Notes: generated from the sequence alone by a model not told the origin. Counted from the first letter of the stretch, positions 16,103 through 25,803 are shown. The stretch is 64,000 nucleotides of DNA from CAXXOK01 sp963678055 (GCA_963678055.1 OY782679.1:2542001-2606000); one strand, 5' to 3'. Numbers and translations: made by a program.

Positions 16103-17215
16103 TTACGGCATATTCTCGATCACATCAGCAATGCGTACAGAGGCATTACCGTCGCCGTAGGGGTTACGCGCCATGCTCATCTTTTTATACTCCACCGGGT
16201 CATCCAGCAGTTGGCGGCAGGCGTAGAAGATAATCTGGTCATCCGTACCTACCAGGCGCAGCGTTCCGGCATCCAGACCTTCAGGGCGCTCGGTGGTATC
16301 GCGCATGACGAGCACCGGTTTGCCAAGCGAGGGTGCTTCCTCCTGAATGCCGCCGGAATCCGTCAGGATAAAGTAGGCGGCGTTGATCAGGTTGTGGAAT
16401 TCGTCCACCTCCATGGGCTCAATCAGCCGGATGCGGGGGTGATCCGCCAGCATTTCATGGGCGACGGACTGCACCACGGGATTTTTATGCACGGGGTACA
16501 CCAGCTTCACATCTTCATAGCGGTCCACCACGCGGCGCACTGCGCGAAACATGGCGCGCATGGGATCGCCGATGTTTTCACGGCGGTGCGCGGTCATTAC
16601 CAGCAGGCGGCTTCCCTTAGCCCAGTCGATAATCTCAGTGTGGAACTCCGGCCGTACGGTAGTTTTCAGCGCGTCGATGCCGGTGTTACCGGTGACAAAT
16701 ATCGTTTCAGCATCCCGGCCTTCCAGCCGCAGGTTGTAGCGCGCCATCTGGGTTGGGGCAAAATGGTATTTTGCGACCAAACTGATGGCCTGGCGGTTGT
16801 ACTCTTCCGGGAAGGGCGAATAGATGTTATGGGTGCGCAGTCCCGCTTCCACATGGCCTACGGGAATTTGCAAATACAGCGCTGCGACCGACGTTGCAAA
16901 CGCCGTGGTGGTGTCGCCATGCACTAGCACGATATCAGGCTTGCAGTCCGCAAGCACTTTCTGCATGCCCGCAAGGGTTCTGGATGTGATATCAAACAGC
17001 GATTGCTCCTGCTGCATAATATTTAAATCATAATCAGGCACCACATCAAACAGCGTCAAAACCTGATCCAGCATTTCGCGGTGCTGGCCCGTAACACAAA
17101 CTTTTGTGTTGATTCTTGACCGGGTCCGAAATTCTTTGACCAGCGGGCACATTTTAATCGCCTCCGGGCGTGTGCCAAATACGATCAAAGCCGTCACTTT
17201 TCCTTGTTCATGCAT
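16103..17215 (-). CDS. mnaA: UDP-N-acetylglucosamine 2-epimerase (non-hydrolysing)
   Basis: 370 residues, usual length. Interconverts UDP-GlcNAc and UDP-ManNAc for cell-wall or capsule polymers. Family marks: VFGTRPEAIKMCPLV at the N-terminus, GQHREMLDQ, VHGDTTTAFA, PVGHVEAGLRTHNIYSPFPEEYNRQ, and the C-terminal LTDSGGIQEEAPSLGKPVLVMRDTTERPE. GGAGAAATT precedes the ATG. It stands alone here, not in a glycan cluster. Confidence 0.95.
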   Translation of the reverse strand: MHEQGKVTALIVFGTRPEAIKMCPLVKEFRTRSRINTKVCVTGQHREMLDQVLTLFDVVPDYDLNIMQQEQSLFDITSRTLAGMQKVLADCKPDIVLVHGDTTTAFATSVAALYLQIPVGHVEAGLRTHNIYSPFPEEYNRQAISLVAKYHFAPTQMARYNLRLEGRDAETIFVTGNTGIDALKTTVRPEFHTEIIDWAKGSRLLVMTAHRRENIGDPMRAMFRAVRRVVDRYEDVKLVYPVHKNPVVQSVAHEMLADHPRIRLIEPMEVDEFHNLINAAYFILTDSGGIQEEAPSLGKPVLVMRDTTERPEGLDAGTLRLVGTDDQIIFYACRQLLDDPVEYKKMSMARNPYGDGNASVRIADVIENMP

Positions 17216-17270
17216 CGGAATTTCTCCTCGAACGCTTGGTAACGTCGTGCAAATGTTACGTTTCTTAATA

Positions 17271-17299
17271 ATTCTACCACATATTTATTAATAGTACAA
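17271..17299 (-). promoter_or_regulatory. Promoter of mnaA
   Basis: On the minus strand TTGTAC, 17 bases, TAGAAT, in an AT-rich gap about 55 bases before the mnaA start. Confidence 0.6.
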
Positions 17300-17365
17300 T
17301 TATTTCTTAATATTTACGAAATATAAATTCTATCTCGATAATCATCAATTCGCCAGCATTTTCTC

Positions 17366-17394
17366 TTGACAACATATCACGATTTAGGTAGAAT
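17366..17394 (+). promoter_or_regulatory. Promoter of the tRNA operon
   Basis: Near-consensus TTGACA, 17 bases, TAGAAT, about 33 bases before the first tRNA. It lies back to back with the mnaA promoter. Confidence 0.8.
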
Positions 17395-17426
17395 ACTATT
17401 CGTCGCCTATATGGGATTGCACAAGG

Positions 17427-17503
17427 CGGGGTGTAGCGCAGTCTGGTAGCGCACATGCTTTGGGAGCATGGGGCCGGGGGTTCGAATCCCTTCACCCCGA
17501 CCA
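17427..17503 (+). tRNA. tRNA-Pro (TGG)
   Basis: 77 bases, acceptor CGGGGTG/CACCCCG, anticodon TGG in CTTTGGGAG, T-loop GGTTCGAATCC, encoded CCA. First of seven tRNAs in one transcript. Confidence 0.96.
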
Positions 17504-17521
17504 TCTCTACCAGATCATCAA

Positions 17522-17596
17522 GGCTCCTTGGTCAAGCGGTTAAGACACCGCCCTTTCACGGCGGTAACGGGGGTTCGAGTCCCCCAGGAGTCACCA
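17522..17596 (+). tRNA. tRNA-Glu (TTC)
   Basis: 75 bases, acceptor GGCTCCT/AGGAGTC, anticodon TTC in CCTTTCACG, T-loop GGTTCGAGTCC, encoded CCA. Confidence 0.96.
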
Positions 17597-17606
17597 CCTT
17601 CCCCGT

Positions 17607-17683
17607 GGGCCTTTAGCTCAGTTGGTTAGAGCGACCGGCTCATAACCGGTTGGTCCGGGGTTCAAGTCCCTGAAGGCCCACCA
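17607..17683 (+). tRNA. tRNA with CAT anticodon (Met elongator or Ile2)
   Basis: 77 bases, acceptor GGGCCTT/AAGGCCC, anticodon CAT in GCTCATAAC, encoded CCA. The body (CTTTAGCTCAGTTGGTTAGAGC, GGCTCATAACC) resembles both elongator tRNA-Met and lysidine-modified tRNA-Ile2; sequence reading alone does not settle it. It is not an initiator, as the acceptor starts with a paired base. Confidence 0.9.
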
Positions 17684-17688
17684 CGAGT

Positions 17689-17765
17689 GGCCAAGTAGTT
17701 CAGTTGGTTAGAATGCCAGCCTGTCACGCTGGAGGTCGAGGGTTCGAGCCCCTTCTTGGTCGCCA
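17689..17765 (+). tRNA. tRNA-Asp (GTC)
   Basis: 77 bases, acceptor GGCCAAG/CTTGGTC, anticodon GTC in CCTGTCACG, encoded CCA. Confidence 0.96.
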
Positions 17766-17788
17766 TTTTCCCTGTTTGTTGGGCATGT

Positions 17789-17864
17789 GCCGGTGTAGCT
17801 CAATTGGCAGAGCAGCTGATTTGTAATCAGCAGGTTGCGGGTTCGAGTCCCATCGCCGGCTCCA
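17789..17864 (+). tRNA. tRNA-Thr (TGT)
   Basis: 76 bases, acceptor GCCGGTG/CGCCGGC (one G-T pair), anticodon TGT in TTTGTAATC, encoded CCA. Confidence 0.95.
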
Positions 17865-17921
17865 TCCCCTACCCGTATGCTCACCCCGGCGTTACCTACC
17901 CCTACGTTTGCCGTAAACCCT

Positions 17922-18006
<85 letters not shown>

Positions 18007-18041
18007 CCTTATATCAACGCAAACCGTTGGTATAACCGCCC

Positions 18042-18129
18042 GCGGGAATGGCGGAATTGGCAGACGCGCTAGATTCAGGTTCTAGTGAAGATTTCCTTCA
18101 TGCAGGTTCAAGTCCTGTTTCCCGCACCA
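18042..18129 (+). tRNA. tRNA-Leu (CAG)
   Basis: 88 bases with a long variable arm, acceptor GCGGGAA/TTCCCGC, anticodon CAG in ATTCAGGTT, encoded CCA. Last tRNA of the operon; the metal-regulated cassette starts just beyond it. Confidence 0.95.
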
Positions 18130-18132
18130 AAG

Positions 18133-18172
18133 AGAAACCCGTACAGCATACGTGTTGCAGGGGTTTTTCTTT
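18133..18172 (+). terminator. Terminator of the tRNA operon
   Basis: Stem AGAAACCC... GGGTTTTTCT with an inner GCATACGTGTTGC hairpin and T-rich end, directly after the last CCA. Confidence 0.75.
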
Positions 18173-18239
18173 ATATTGCTGTTTGTGCTACTCTTTTTGA
18201 AAGCCGAAAGAACGTAAAGAAGAAATTTATAATATGATA

Positions 18240-18267
18240 TTGCATAATCAATAAAATATGATAGAAT
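18240..18267 (+). promoter_or_regulatory. Promoter of the DUF454/ABC/MATE cassette
   Basis: TTGCAT, 16 bases, TAGAAT in an AT-rich gap; the first DtxR-box-like palindrome begins two bases after the -10, where it would block initiation. Confidence 0.65.
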
Positions 18268-18269
18268 GT

Positions 18270-18287
18270 GGTTAGCCAGTGCTAACC
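18270..18287 (+). promoter_or_regulatory. DtxR/IdeR-box-like operator, copy 1
   Basis: GGTTAGCCAGTGCTAACC: 7-bp perfect arms around CAGT. GGTTAG..CTAACC is the core of the DtxR/IdeR iron box. It overlaps the expected transcription start. The DtxR-family gene at 23658-24026 is the likely ligand. Confidence 0.7.
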
Positions 18288-18326
18288 TTGCTGAAACGCA
18301 AGAGCGTCGCATTGGGAGATGGACTT

Positions 18327-18377
18327 ATGAACTATGATGAGGACTTATTTTTTTCGCCATTGGTTAGAGACGTCTAA
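18327..18377 (+). CDS. Possible 16-residue leader peptide
   Basis: ATG at 18327 with GGGAG eight bases upstream opens a frame reading MNYDEDLFFSPLVRDV and stopping inside the second operator. It lies between the two operators in the leader of the cassette mRNA. Coding is uncertain; it may be a chance frame or a small coupling peptide. Confidence 0.3.
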   Translation: MNYDEDLFFSPLVRDV

Positions 18378-18379
18378 CC
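18362..18379 (+). promoter_or_regulatory. DtxR/IdeR-box-like operator, copy 2
   Basis: GGTTAGAGACGTCTAACC: 7-bp perfect arms around GACG, same spacing as copy 1 and 92 bp downstream of it, 22 bases before the first cassette gene. Confidence 0.7.
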
Positions 18380-18401
18380 GAGTAGGAAAGAGGGGTATGC
18401 T

Positions 18402-18812
18402 GTGAAAAGAGTATTCTATATGATGATCGGGATGCTGTCGCTAGCATTAGGGGCCGTCGGATGTGTACTTCCTATCTTACCGACCGTTCCTTTTTTATTG
18501 GTCTCATCCTACTGTTTTTTACATAGCTCAGAAAAATTAAGTGCCTGGTTTCAAAAAACCAAACTGTATCAAAAGCATTTACACCGGTTCAAAACGCAAA
18601 AGGGGCTTACGCTAAAAGCCAAACTTTATATTCTGATTCCCGTTTATATCATACTGATCTCTCTATTTATCCTAAAGGACATATTGGCGATGCGCATTGC
18701 GATTGTCGTACTGCTTTCGCTGAAAACGATCGTGTTTATGAAAATCAAAACGATTAAGGAGATAGACCGAAAGAATGATCAACAAAAGATTGATTCGGCT
18801 GTGCGGGAATAG
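18402..18812 (+). CDS. DUF454 (YbaN-family) inner-membrane protein
   Basis: 136 residues from a GTG with AGAGGGG upstream. Three to four membrane helices; the family pattern GxxGxxLPxLPTxPFxLxxxxCFxxSSxxxxxWxxxxxxY is clear (VGCVLPILPTVPFLLVSSYCFLHSSEKLSAWF). The function of DUF454 is unknown. First gene of the cassette under the two DtxR-like boxes; it overlaps the next gene by 38 bases. A paralogue lies at 43789-44217. Confidence 0.9.
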   Translation: MKRVFYMMIGMLSLALGAVGCVLPILPTVPFLLVSSYCFLHSSEKLSAWFQKTKLYQKHLHRFKTQKGLTLKAKLYILIPVYIILISLFILKDILAMRIAIVVLLSLKTIVFMKIKTIKEIDRKNDQQKIDSAVRE

Positions 18813-20502
18813 CAAAAAGTATATTACGCTAACCATAGGCGCAAAATGGGTTTCACTGCTGTGCAACATCGCCATTCTGTGGACAGTCGGCAGCTTTGTG
18901 GACGCGCTGATCGCAGGAACGACGCTGCAAATAGCGCTGTATATAGCCGTACTGTCTGTTTGTGCTTGTGTTCGATTTATTGGCGATATGTACGGGGCGC
19001 GCTTTTCGCATATGGCTTCTGCGCAGGCCAAAAAAACGCTTAGAAGCCGCGTGTATCAAAAGTTGCTGGCCTTAGGACCGGGGTACACGAATCACACTAC
19101 AACGGCTGGCCTGATCCAAACGGCGGGTGAAGGCATCGAATCGCTGGACAATTATTTTGGTAAATACCTCCCCCAGCTGTTCTATGCGCTACTGGCACCG
19201 ATATCGCTGTTTATAGCACTGTCTTTCATTTCTATCGACACGGCACTGATACTGCTGGCCTGCGTACCGCTTATACCGCTTTCGATCGTTGCGTTTATGA
19301 AGATTGCCAAAAAGCTGATGAAGGGGTACTGGAACGTTTACACCGATCTTGGGGATACGTTTCTGGAAAATCTGCAGGGACTGACCACCTTAAAGCTGTT
19401 TGGTGCTGATGCGAAAAAACATCAGGAAATGAATGTGCAGTCCGAGAAGTTTCGCCGTATCACGATGAAGGTTTTATCCATGCAGCTTCATTCAATCACG
19501 CTGATGGATATATTGGCCTATGGCGGCGCGGCGGCGGGCGGCATTGTTGCGCTTTTAAAATATCAGCAGGGGATCATCAGCATCGGTGGATTGATAACCA
19601 TCGTGCTGCTGTCGGCAGAGTTCTTTTTGCCGCTGCGTATGCTCGGTTCATATTTCCACGTTGCCACAACGGGCATGGCCGCAGCCGATACGATTTTTAC
19701 ACTTTTAGATAGCCCCCAGGACGATGACGGCACACTTTCAATCAAGAAGATCGATCACCTGTCATTTCGCCATGTTGACTTTTCCTACGATAGCAATCGG
19801 AACATCCTAAACGATATCTGCATTGACGTTCATAAGAACCAATACATCGCCATCGTTGGAGAAAGCGGGAGCGGGAAAAGCACGCTGGCTGCGCTGCTGA
19901 TGAGAATGCACCGCGCTAAAGCCGGAGGCGTTTTCATTAACGAGTCGGATATACAAAAATTCAAACGCAGTATGCTGACAAAAACCATCGGGCTGCTTTC
20001 AACAAACAGCTACATCTTCAGCGGTACCATACGCAGCAATCTCCTCATGGGTAATGCAAATGCTACCAATCAGCAGCTGCTATCCGCCTTGCAGCAAGCG
20101 CAGCTGCTGTCCTTTGTGCAAGGACTTCAGAATGGTTTGGATACGGATGTAGGCGAAGAAGGTGCGCTGCTATCCGGCGGGCAAAAACAGCGGCTGGCGC
20201 TGGCGCGTATGCTGCTGGCCGATAGGCCCGTGATGATATTTGATGAGGCTACGTCAAACATCGACTGCGAGAGCGAGGAGATGATATGGCAGTCGATACG
20301 TGCTTTGAAGGGCAAAAAAACCATCATTGTGATTACCCACCGGCTCGCAAGCGCGCAGGATGCTGACTGTATCTATGTTCTGAAACACGGCACCATAGCG
20401 GAAAAAGGCACACACGACCAGCTGTTTACAGAAAAGGGTGTCTATCATGCTATGTGGATAACGCAAAGCGAGCTGGAAAGCCTGCGGGAGGATGCATCAT
20501 GA
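18775..20502 (+). CDS. ABC exporter half-transporter, CydD-like
   Basis: 575 residues: membrane domain (about 20-310, six helices) fused to an ATPase domain with Walker A GESGSGKST, signature LLSGGQKQR, Walker B VMIFDEATSNID and switch His in ITHRLAS, all canonical. It resembles the CydD/thiol-exporter branch of type I exporters. The stop overlaps the next start as ATGA, and the next gene is the partner half, so a heterodimer is likely. Metal-box control and the MATE neighbour suggest export of a metal-related or toxic compound; substrate unknown. Confidence 0.88.
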   Translation: MINKRLIRLCGNSKKYITLTIGAKWVSLLCNIAILWTVGSFVDALIAGTTLQIALYIAVLSVCACVRFIGDMYGARFSHMASAQAKKTLRSRVYQKLLALGPGYTNHTTTAGLIQTAGEGIESLDNYFGKYLPQLFYALLAPISLFIALSFISIDTALILLACVPLIPLSIVAFMKIAKKLMKGYWNVYTDLGDTFLENLQGLTTLKLFGADAKKHQEMNVQSEKFRRITMKVLSMQLHSITLMDILAYGGAAAGGIVALLKYQQGIISIGGLITIVLLSAEFFLPLRMLGSYFHVATTGMAAADTIFTLLDSPQDDDGTLSIKKIDHLSFRHVDFSYDSNRNILNDICIDVHKNQYIAIVGESGSGKSTLAALLMRMHRAKAGGVFINESDIQKFKRSMLTKTIGLLSTNSYIFSGTIRSNLLMGNANATNQQLLSALQQAQLLSFVQGLQNGLDTDVGEEGALLSGGQKQRLALARMLLADRPVMIFDEATSNIDCESEEMIWQSIRALKGKKTIIVITHRLASAQDADCIYVLKHGTIAEKGTHDQLFTEKGVYHAMWITQSELESLREDAS

Positions 20503-22151
20503 AGCAGCACACGGATGCTTGGATACTGCTGAGAATGCTCAAAGAACTGGGTGCGTTGGCGTTTGTGATGGTGCTGACCATACTATGCGGTATCGGTGGC
20601 TATCTTACGGCAGCAGCCATCCCGGTTTTCATAACGATTGCTGCCTTTGGCTTGATCGACCCCGGCATCAGCCTGCCTATGGAATCAGCCATTCTGATTG
20701 TGGTTGCGGCGGCACTACTGCGGGGAATTCTTCGCTATACAGAGCAGCTTTCCGGCCACTATATTGCCTTTAAAATACTTGCTTCCTTGCGGGATAAGGT
20801 GTTTGGCCGCTTACGGATCTTAGCACCCGCAAAGCTGGACGGCAGGGAAAAGGGCGAGCTGGTTTCCGTGATTACAGCGGATATCGAACTGCTGGAAACG
20901 TTCTATGCGCATACGGTTGCGCCGGTCGTCATTGCACTGCTGGCATCGACGGCTTTTATCGTCGCTTTACTGCACATTCACTGGCTTTTCGGCGTGCTTG
21001 GTGCCCTCTTTTATATCCTGCTGGGTGTGGTCGTGTTGCTGGTTATTAAAAAAATGTCCGAAACATCAGGCGCGGACTATCGTAAAGAGATGGGGCGCTC
21101 CGGCGCGTTCTTTCTGGATTCTCTGCGCGGCTTGCGCGAGACGCTACTATTTGGCGCCCAGAAAAATCGCGCAGATGATATTGACGCCTCATCCGACAGA
21201 CTTGCAAGCGCAGGTAAGAAGCTAAAACGAAACGAAGGGCTGGCGTATGCAATCAGCAGCGTTTCGGTAACGCTTGCCCTTGTATCGATATTGGCGGCAG
21301 GGTATGGGCTTGTGCAAAATGGGAGCGTGACAATAGCCGGACTTGTCATCGCGGCGGTTCTGCTTGCATCGTCATTTGGGCCCGTGCTTGCTCTTTCATC
21401 GCTGTCTACAACCCTGGCATCAACCGTCGCCAGCGCCAGACGCTTGTTTTCACTGTTAGGTGAACAGCCTGTGGTTGACGAAGTAGGCGGAGAGACAGAT
21501 ATTGCCGCGACCGATGCCGAGTATCGGGAGGTTGGGTTTGCCTACCCGCAGCGAAGGGAACAAATCCTAAGGAAGTTTTCCATGATCGTTAAAGAAGGCG
21601 GCACCACGGGCTTTATGGGCGCAAGCGGCTCGGGCAAAAGCACGGCACTTAAGCTGCTCATGCGCTTTTACGATGCAGACACGGGCAGCGTATTGATGGG
21701 TGGAGAGAACGTAAAAGCAATGCCGACATCCGCTCTGCGCGAAAGCCAAACGTTCATATCCCAGGATACGGTGCTTTTCAACGATACGCTGGAAAATAAT
21801 ATCCGGCTGGGAGATAGCAGTATGCCGATGGATGCAGTCATAAGCGCTGCCAAAAAAGCGGCCATTCACGACTTTATACTCTCGCAGCCACAAGGCTACC
21901 AGACGAATGCTGGCGAGCTGGGCGAGCGTCTCTCCTCGGGTGAAAGACAGAGAATTGCCCTGGCGCGAGCGTTTCTGCGCGACAGCCGCATGGTACTGCT
22001 GGATGAACCAACCAGCAACCTGGACGTACTCAACGAAGCTGCGATATTGAAAAGTTTACAAACCTACTGCTGTGGGAAAACAGTCATACTGGTTTCTCAC
22101 CGGAAATCAACCATGGCCATCTGTGACCGCATTGTTGAGTTCGGATCCTGA
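20499..22151 (+). CDS. ABC exporter half-transporter, CydC-like
   Basis: 550 residues from the ATG in the ATGA overlap. Six-helix membrane domain, then ATPase with Walker A GASGSGKST, signature RLSSGERQR, Walker B MVLLDEPTSNLD and His in VSHRKST. Partner of the preceding half-transporter. The C-terminus ends soon after the switch loop (RIVEFGS), shorter than most exporters. Confidence 0.88.
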   Translation: MKQHTDAWILLRMLKELGALAFVMVLTILCGIGGYLTAAAIPVFITIAAFGLIDPGISLPMESAILIVVAAALLRGILRYTEQLSGHYIAFKILASLRDKVFGRLRILAPAKLDGREKGELVSVITADIELLETFYAHTVAPVVIALLASTAFIVALLHIHWLFGVLGALFYILLGVVVLLVIKKMSETSGADYRKEMGRSGAFFLDSLRGLRETLLFGAQKNRADDIDASSDRLASAGKKLKRNEGLAYAISSVSVTLALVSILAAGYGLVQNGSVTIAGLVIAAVLLASSFGPVLALSSLSTTLASTVASARRLFSLLGEQPVVDEVGGETDIAATDAEYREVGFAYPQRREQILRKFSMIVKEGGTTGFMGASGSGKSTALKLLMRFYDADTGSVLMGGENVKAMPTSALRESQTFISQDTVLFNDTLENNIRLGDSSMPMDAVISAAKKAAIHDFILSQPQGYQTNAGELGERLSSGERQRIALARAFLRDSRMVLLDEPTSNLDVLNEAAILKSLQTYCCGKTVILVSHRKSTMAICDRIVEFGS

Positions 22152-22265
22152 ATGAAAGCCCATCAACATGCGTAAAAGAAAGCAATCGGATCGCGCTGCA
22201 TGCGCAGCGTACATCTTCCGATACCGGGATATAGAGTTTTTCAGACGATATGGAGGAGATAGAAT

Positions 22266-23639
22266 TTGAGCGCAATGATCGGTAAAGAGAAACAAAAACA
22301 GTTGATACTCAATGAAAACATGTGGAAGGTCATGTTCAAGCTTTCATGGCCGGCAATCGTTGCCATGGTGCTGTACGGTCTAAATTCGGTGTTTGATGCT
22401 GTGTTCGTTGGCCGGTATGCAGGCGCAACGGCATTGGCGGGGGTGTCGATAGCGTATCCGCTGTCGCAAATGACCCTGGGTATCGGTTCGCTGATTGGCG
22501 TTGGCGCGGGCAGTGCACTGTCTATTGCGCTGGGTGCCAATGACACGTTGACACAAAAACGCATTCTTGGCAACATGAACTACCTGACGCTGATTGTGGG
22601 TATCATCTACGGTGTGCTGGCCTATCTTTTTGCTGAGCCGCTCGTCCGGTTTATGGGCGGGTACGGCGAGACGCTGGTACTGGGCGTACAGTACTTTCGG
22701 GTGACTGTAATAGGTTCATTGTTTTGGATTCATGGCCTTGCCTCCAATATGATGGTCAGAGCCGAAGGAAAGATGAAATCGGCAGCAATGATTATGGCTG
22801 TCGGCCTGATCGTCAACATCATCGCAAACTATATACTGGTCGGCCTGATGGGGTTTGGCGTGGTTGGTGCCGCTTGGGGAACGAACCTCGGTATGCTCTT
22901 GTACACTGTGTTTGGCCTTGCGTACTTCAAAGGAAAACGGGCGAGCTTTGAGGCACACCCCTTCCAGATACACCGGGATAAAAATATCATCAAATCCATC
23001 CTATCCATGGGGATGCCGTCTCTGATCATGTCGGTCATGTCGCTGGTGCAGGCCATTGTGGTGTTCAATGCGCTTTCCGGTTTTGGCACCACTGACGATA
23101 TTGCATTTTACGGCGCAACCTACCGTATATTCACGCTCATGCTCACCCCGATGTTTGGCTTGATGCGTGCACTACAGCCCGTGGCCGGGATCAACTATGG
23201 CGCGGGAAAATATGACCGTGTCATCAAAAGTGCAAAGGTGTTTATTATAAGCGGTGCCATCCTCATGCTGCCATTTTGGCTGTTGCTTATGCTGGCGCCG
23301 CAGGGGCTGCTGTCCACCATGCTTCCTGATACCCTGTTTGATGCGGCCAGCCTGCTAAACTTCAGAGTCTTTATGGCAACACTGCCGGTGCTTCCTGCCG
23401 TGTTTATCGCTATGACGTTTTTCCCGGCAATCAACAAAGGCAAGGTTGCCAGCATCATGGGCATTTTGCGGCAGCTTATCCTCTATGTACCGGTCATGCT
23501 GATTCTGCCGAGACTCCTGGGTGTACAATGGGTCTATTTCGGATCGACCTTAATTGATGTATTCATTTCGATTGCGATGATTATTATGTTTGTACGGGAG
23601 TTTAAAACCCTTCGGGAATCAAAAGCGATAAAGCGCTGA
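22266..23639 (+). CDS. MATE-family efflux transporter
   Basis: 457 residues from a TTG start at 22266 with GGAGGAG seven bases upstream. Twelve predicted membrane helices in two related halves; family marks include WPAIVAMVLYGLNSVFDAVFVGRYAGATALAGVSIAYP and PVAGINYGAGKYDR. Cation-coupled antiporter for drugs or organic cations. It follows the ABC pair on the same strand after 114 bases holding no clear promoter or terminator, so it may share the transcript. Confidence 0.92.
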   Translation: MSAMIGKEKQKQLILNENMWKVMFKLSWPAIVAMVLYGLNSVFDAVFVGRYAGATALAGVSIAYPLSQMTLGIGSLIGVGAGSALSIALGANDTLTQKRILGNMNYLTLIVGIIYGVLAYLFAEPLVRFMGGYGETLVLGVQYFRVTVIGSLFWIHGLASNMMVRAEGKMKSAAMIMAVGLIVNIIANYILVGLMGFGVVGAAWGTNLGMLLYTVFGLAYFKGKRASFEAHPFQIHRDKNIIKSILSMGMPSLIMSVMSLVQAIVVFNALSGFGTTDDIAFYGATYRIFTLMLTPMFGLMRALQPVAGINYGAGKYDRVIKSAKVFIISGAILMLPFWLLLMLAPQGLLSTMLPDTLFDAASLLNFRVFMATLPVLPAVFIAMTFFPAINKGKVASIMGILRQLILYVPVMLILPRLLGVQWVYFGSTLIDVFISIAMIIMFVREFKTLRESKAIKR

Positions 23640-23657
23640 GGCTAATGATTCATTCCG

Positions 23658-24026
23658 CTATTTGTGATTTTGAATGTGTTTTCCAAGTTTTGAAAATGTC
23701 TCTTCACTGATTACGTGTTCCATCTTACATGCATCTTCCGCCGCGGTTTCAGGGCTGATGCCAATGGCTGTAAGCCACTGCGTTAATAAACGGTGCCGGG
23801 TATAGATCGTGTCTGCGATTTTCAAGCCCGCTTGTGTCAGTTCAATGCTGCCATCGTCGCTGATGGTAATGTACCCGGCTTCTTTTAAGATGGACATAGC
23901 GCGGCTGACACTGGGTTTTGAAAACGACATCGCCTTGGCGATATCTATAGAGCGCACAAAGCCGTGACTGTTTCTCAGAACTAAAATCGTTTCAAGGTAA
24001 TCCTCTCCGGATTTTTGCAGCTTCAT
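23658..24026 (-). CDS. DtxR/MntR-family metal-dependent regulator
   Basis: 122 residues: N-terminal winged helix (DYLETILVLRNSHGFVRSIDIAKAMSFSKPSVSRAMSILKEAGYI) then the helical metal-binding/dimerisation domain (RHRLLTQWLTAIGISPETAAEDACKMEHVISEETF). It lacks the SH3-like third domain of DtxR and is slightly shorter than MntR. Strong GGAGGTG before the ATG. It is convergent with the MATE gene, and its probable operators are the two GGTTAG-CTAACC palindromes at 18270 and 18362. A 15-bp inverted repeat AGTGTCCATTACACT at 24040-24054 in its own leader may be autoregulatory. Confidence 0.9.
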   Translation of the reverse strand: MKLQKSGEDYLETILVLRNSHGFVRSIDIAKAMSFSKPSVSRAMSILKEAGYITISDDGSIELTQAGLKIADTIYTRHRLLTQWLTAIGISPETAAEDACKMEHVISEETFSKLGKHIQNHK

Positions 24027-24049
24027 AAAAACACCTCCCAGTGTCCATT

Positions 24050-24078
24050 ACACTATCATTTGCTATCTGGAATTGCAA
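24050..24078 (-). promoter_or_regulatory. Promoter of the DtxR-family gene
   Basis: On the minus strand TTGCAA, 17 bases, TAGTGT; the -10 overlaps the inverted repeat AGTGT/ACACT. Confidence 0.5.
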
Positions 24079-24117
24079 TATTGCACTTGCCTGCTCGCCA
24101 TAAACCGACTTCACAAC

Positions 24118-24153
24118 GCAAAACCCCGCCGCACCTTGCGACGGGGTTTTGTG
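24118..24153. terminator. Terminator-like hairpin in a divergent gap
   Basis: CAAAACCCCGcCGC and GCGaCGGGGTTTTG arms around a five-base loop, with A and T runs. It sits between the divergent DtxR-type and alanine dehydrogenase promoters, where no gene end is visible. The rest of the 339-base gap holds only those promoters. Confidence 0.6.
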
Positions 24154-24212
24154 CGCGCCCAAGCCCTGGCACAAAGGCGATACCGGACATCGCGGCGTGA
24201 CAAAATTAGGTC

Positions 24213-24241
24213 TTGCACACAGTTGCGTACTATGTTATATA
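24213..24241 (+). promoter_or_regulatory. Probable promoter of alanine dehydrogenase
   Basis: TTGCAC, 17 bases, TATATA, leaving a leader of about 115 bases before the ald start. Confidence 0.5.
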
Positions 24242-24365
24242 CTGTGAGTACATAGTGCACATGCAGCGTCAGGTGGTTTCCGTGTATGAACATTTCCGTC
24301 CATACCGCTTTTTCTGGCCGCCGCCTGCGCAACTCGCACACTACACGCAGAAAGAAGTAATTGCC

Positions 24366-25466
<1,101 letters not shown>

Positions 25467-25487
25467 TATCGCTTCCCACGATAATCC

Positions 25488-25528
25488 CCGCTGCCGCGAT
25501 CCCAGTTGCTCGCGGTGGCGGTTCTTTT
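25488..25528 (+). terminator. Terminator of ald
   Basis: CCGCTGCCGCGA and TCGCGGTGGCGG arms (10 of 12 pairs) around a 10-base loop, then TTCTTTT. The 275 bases after it contain a possible extended -10 (TGTTATACT, 25667-25675) and no gene. Confidence 0.75.
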
Positions 25529-25803
25529 ACCCACAAAGCCATACGGTACAAGGCATAGAGGCATTTACATCAGCGTAATGCACCCTATACACGGCGCGAT
25601 TGTCTGCCAATCCCTACGCCGCTGTAAAGAGAAGTTTGCAATCGCTATATACAATCTGGGAATATGTGTTATACTGCATCCGTTACCTTTCAGCTACTCC
25701 ATTGTGTTTCCTGGTTCCAGTTCACTCGAGAATTCATAAAAACCATGCACCACCTGAAGAGTACCCGATGATTGGAGCTAAAACATTTTAAGGAGTACAA
25801 TCA

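Noticed and set aside
16100..16927. 275-codon plus-strand frame over mnaA
   Set aside because: Shadow of a clear UDP-GlcNAc 2-epimerase on the minus strand.
18775..22151. Calling the ABC pair true cydDC
   Set aside because: No cytochrome bd genes are nearby and the DUF454/MATE/DtxR context points to a different role; only similarity is stated.
25506..25791. Short frames in the ald to zinc-ribbon gap
   Set aside because: No RBS and no coding character; the first begins inside the ald terminator.
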